6,390 nt of DNA. It comes from Candidatus Woesearchaeota archaeon (GTDB taxonomy: Archaea; Nanobdellota; Nanobdellia; Woesearchaeales; UBA11716). A program made the translations under genes and the position numbers. Numbering within the stretch: the first letter of the stretch is position 1; every line of letters starts with the position of its first letter. Positions 6,266 to 6,390 of the stretch are shown in pieces. The notes beneath the pieces are model-generated. The model was not told the DNA's origin and did not search any database. It saw only the letters and a list, made by a program, of their open reading frames with translations. Where the stretch lies: positions 1,347-7,736 of the forward strand of contig DUKR01000001.1 in NCBI GenBank assembly GCA_013329175.1, given 5' to 3'.

Positions 6266-6390
6266 ATGGCGTATATTATCACTGGTGGCTGCGGATTTCT
6301 TGGTTCAAACCTTGCAAAACACCTTTTGCTCAAAGGCCATCAGGTTACCCTTTTTGATAACCTATCAAGAAAAGGCAGCAGGGAGAATCT
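6266..6390 (+). CDS. rfbE: CDP-paratose 2-epimerase (CDP-tyvelose epimerase)-like, N-terminal fragment
   Basis: Only 41 codons are in the window; the gene continues past the right edge. The visible part has a Rossmann motif GGCGFLGSN (7-15) and FDNLSRKGSRENL at 30-42, the last residue being cut by the edge. GGCGFLGSN followed by an acidic strand end and NLSRKG is characteristic of the tyvelose epimerase group, which inverts C2 of CDP-paratose to CDP-tyvelose using tightly bound NAD+. The rest of the protein would be needed to separate it from other extended-SDR epimerases. Its divergent position beside a CDP-paratose operon strongly supports the call. ATG 6266 is the only sensible start, has no Shine-Dalgarno, and lies about 27 bases from the TATA-like box, suggesting a leaderless message. 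Confidence 0.75.
   Translation, partial: MAYIITGGCGFLGSNLAKHLLLKGHQVTLFDNLSRKGSREN

Noticed and set aside
6214..6333. 40-residue N-terminal extension of the RfbF-type frame
   Set aside because: It runs through the divergent promoter and antisense to the epimerase gene; the family starts at MKVVILAGG.

Overview
The window is a tightly packed block of nucleotide-sugar biosynthesis genes. It holds eight protein genes (two cut by the window edges), no RNA genes, no mobile elements, and no gene-free stretch longer than about 50 bases. The organism cannot be fixed from sequence alone. Three things point weakly to an archaeon, possibly one of the small-genome lineages. The divergent intergenic region carries a TTTAAA-centred box 25 to 27 bases from both flanking start codons, which is the spacing of an archaeal TATA box to a leaderless start. 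The outer genes lack a Shine-Dalgarno (SD) site while internal genes have GGGAGG, AGGGAG or GAGGTG. The nucleotidyltransferase at 524-1270 is of a compact type. A bacterium is not excluded, because the closest characterised relatives of most of these enzymes are the O-antigen enzymes of Salmonella and Yersinia.

Positions 1-2213, plus strand: the C-terminal part of UDP-glucose 6-dehydrogenase, a glucose-1-phosphate-type nucleotidyltransferase, and UDP-glucuronate decarboxylase (UDP-xylose synthase). In sequence these would activate a sugar, oxidise UDP-glucose to UDP-glucuronate, and decarboxylate that to UDP-xylose.

Positions 2197-6213, minus strand: an operon transcribed right to left. It encodes glucose-1-phosphate cytidylyltransferase (RfbF type), a CDP-paratose/abequose synthase-like reductase (RfbS/RfbJ type), CDP-glucose 4,6-dehydratase (RfbG type) and the PMP/[2Fe-2S] 3-dehydrase (RfbH type). 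The genes touch or overlap: TAACATG at the first junction, and 8-base ATGNATGA overlaps at the next two. The last gene meets the UDP-xylose gene tail to tail with a 17-base overlap.

Positions 6266-6390, plus strand: the first 41 codons of a gene starting divergently from the operon. Its N-terminus matches the CDP-paratose 2-epimerase (CDP-tyvelose epimerase, RfbE) type. With the operon this makes an almost complete route from glucose-1-phosphate to CDP-paratose and CDP-tyvelose, 3,6-dideoxyhexose donors best known from enterobacterial O-antigens. The separate iron-sulfur flavin reductase (E3) normally paired with RfbH is not in the window, nor is any glycosyltransferase, flippase or polymerase. 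The window therefore shows the sugar-donor supply of a surface polysaccharide or glycoprotein glycan, not its assembly machinery.
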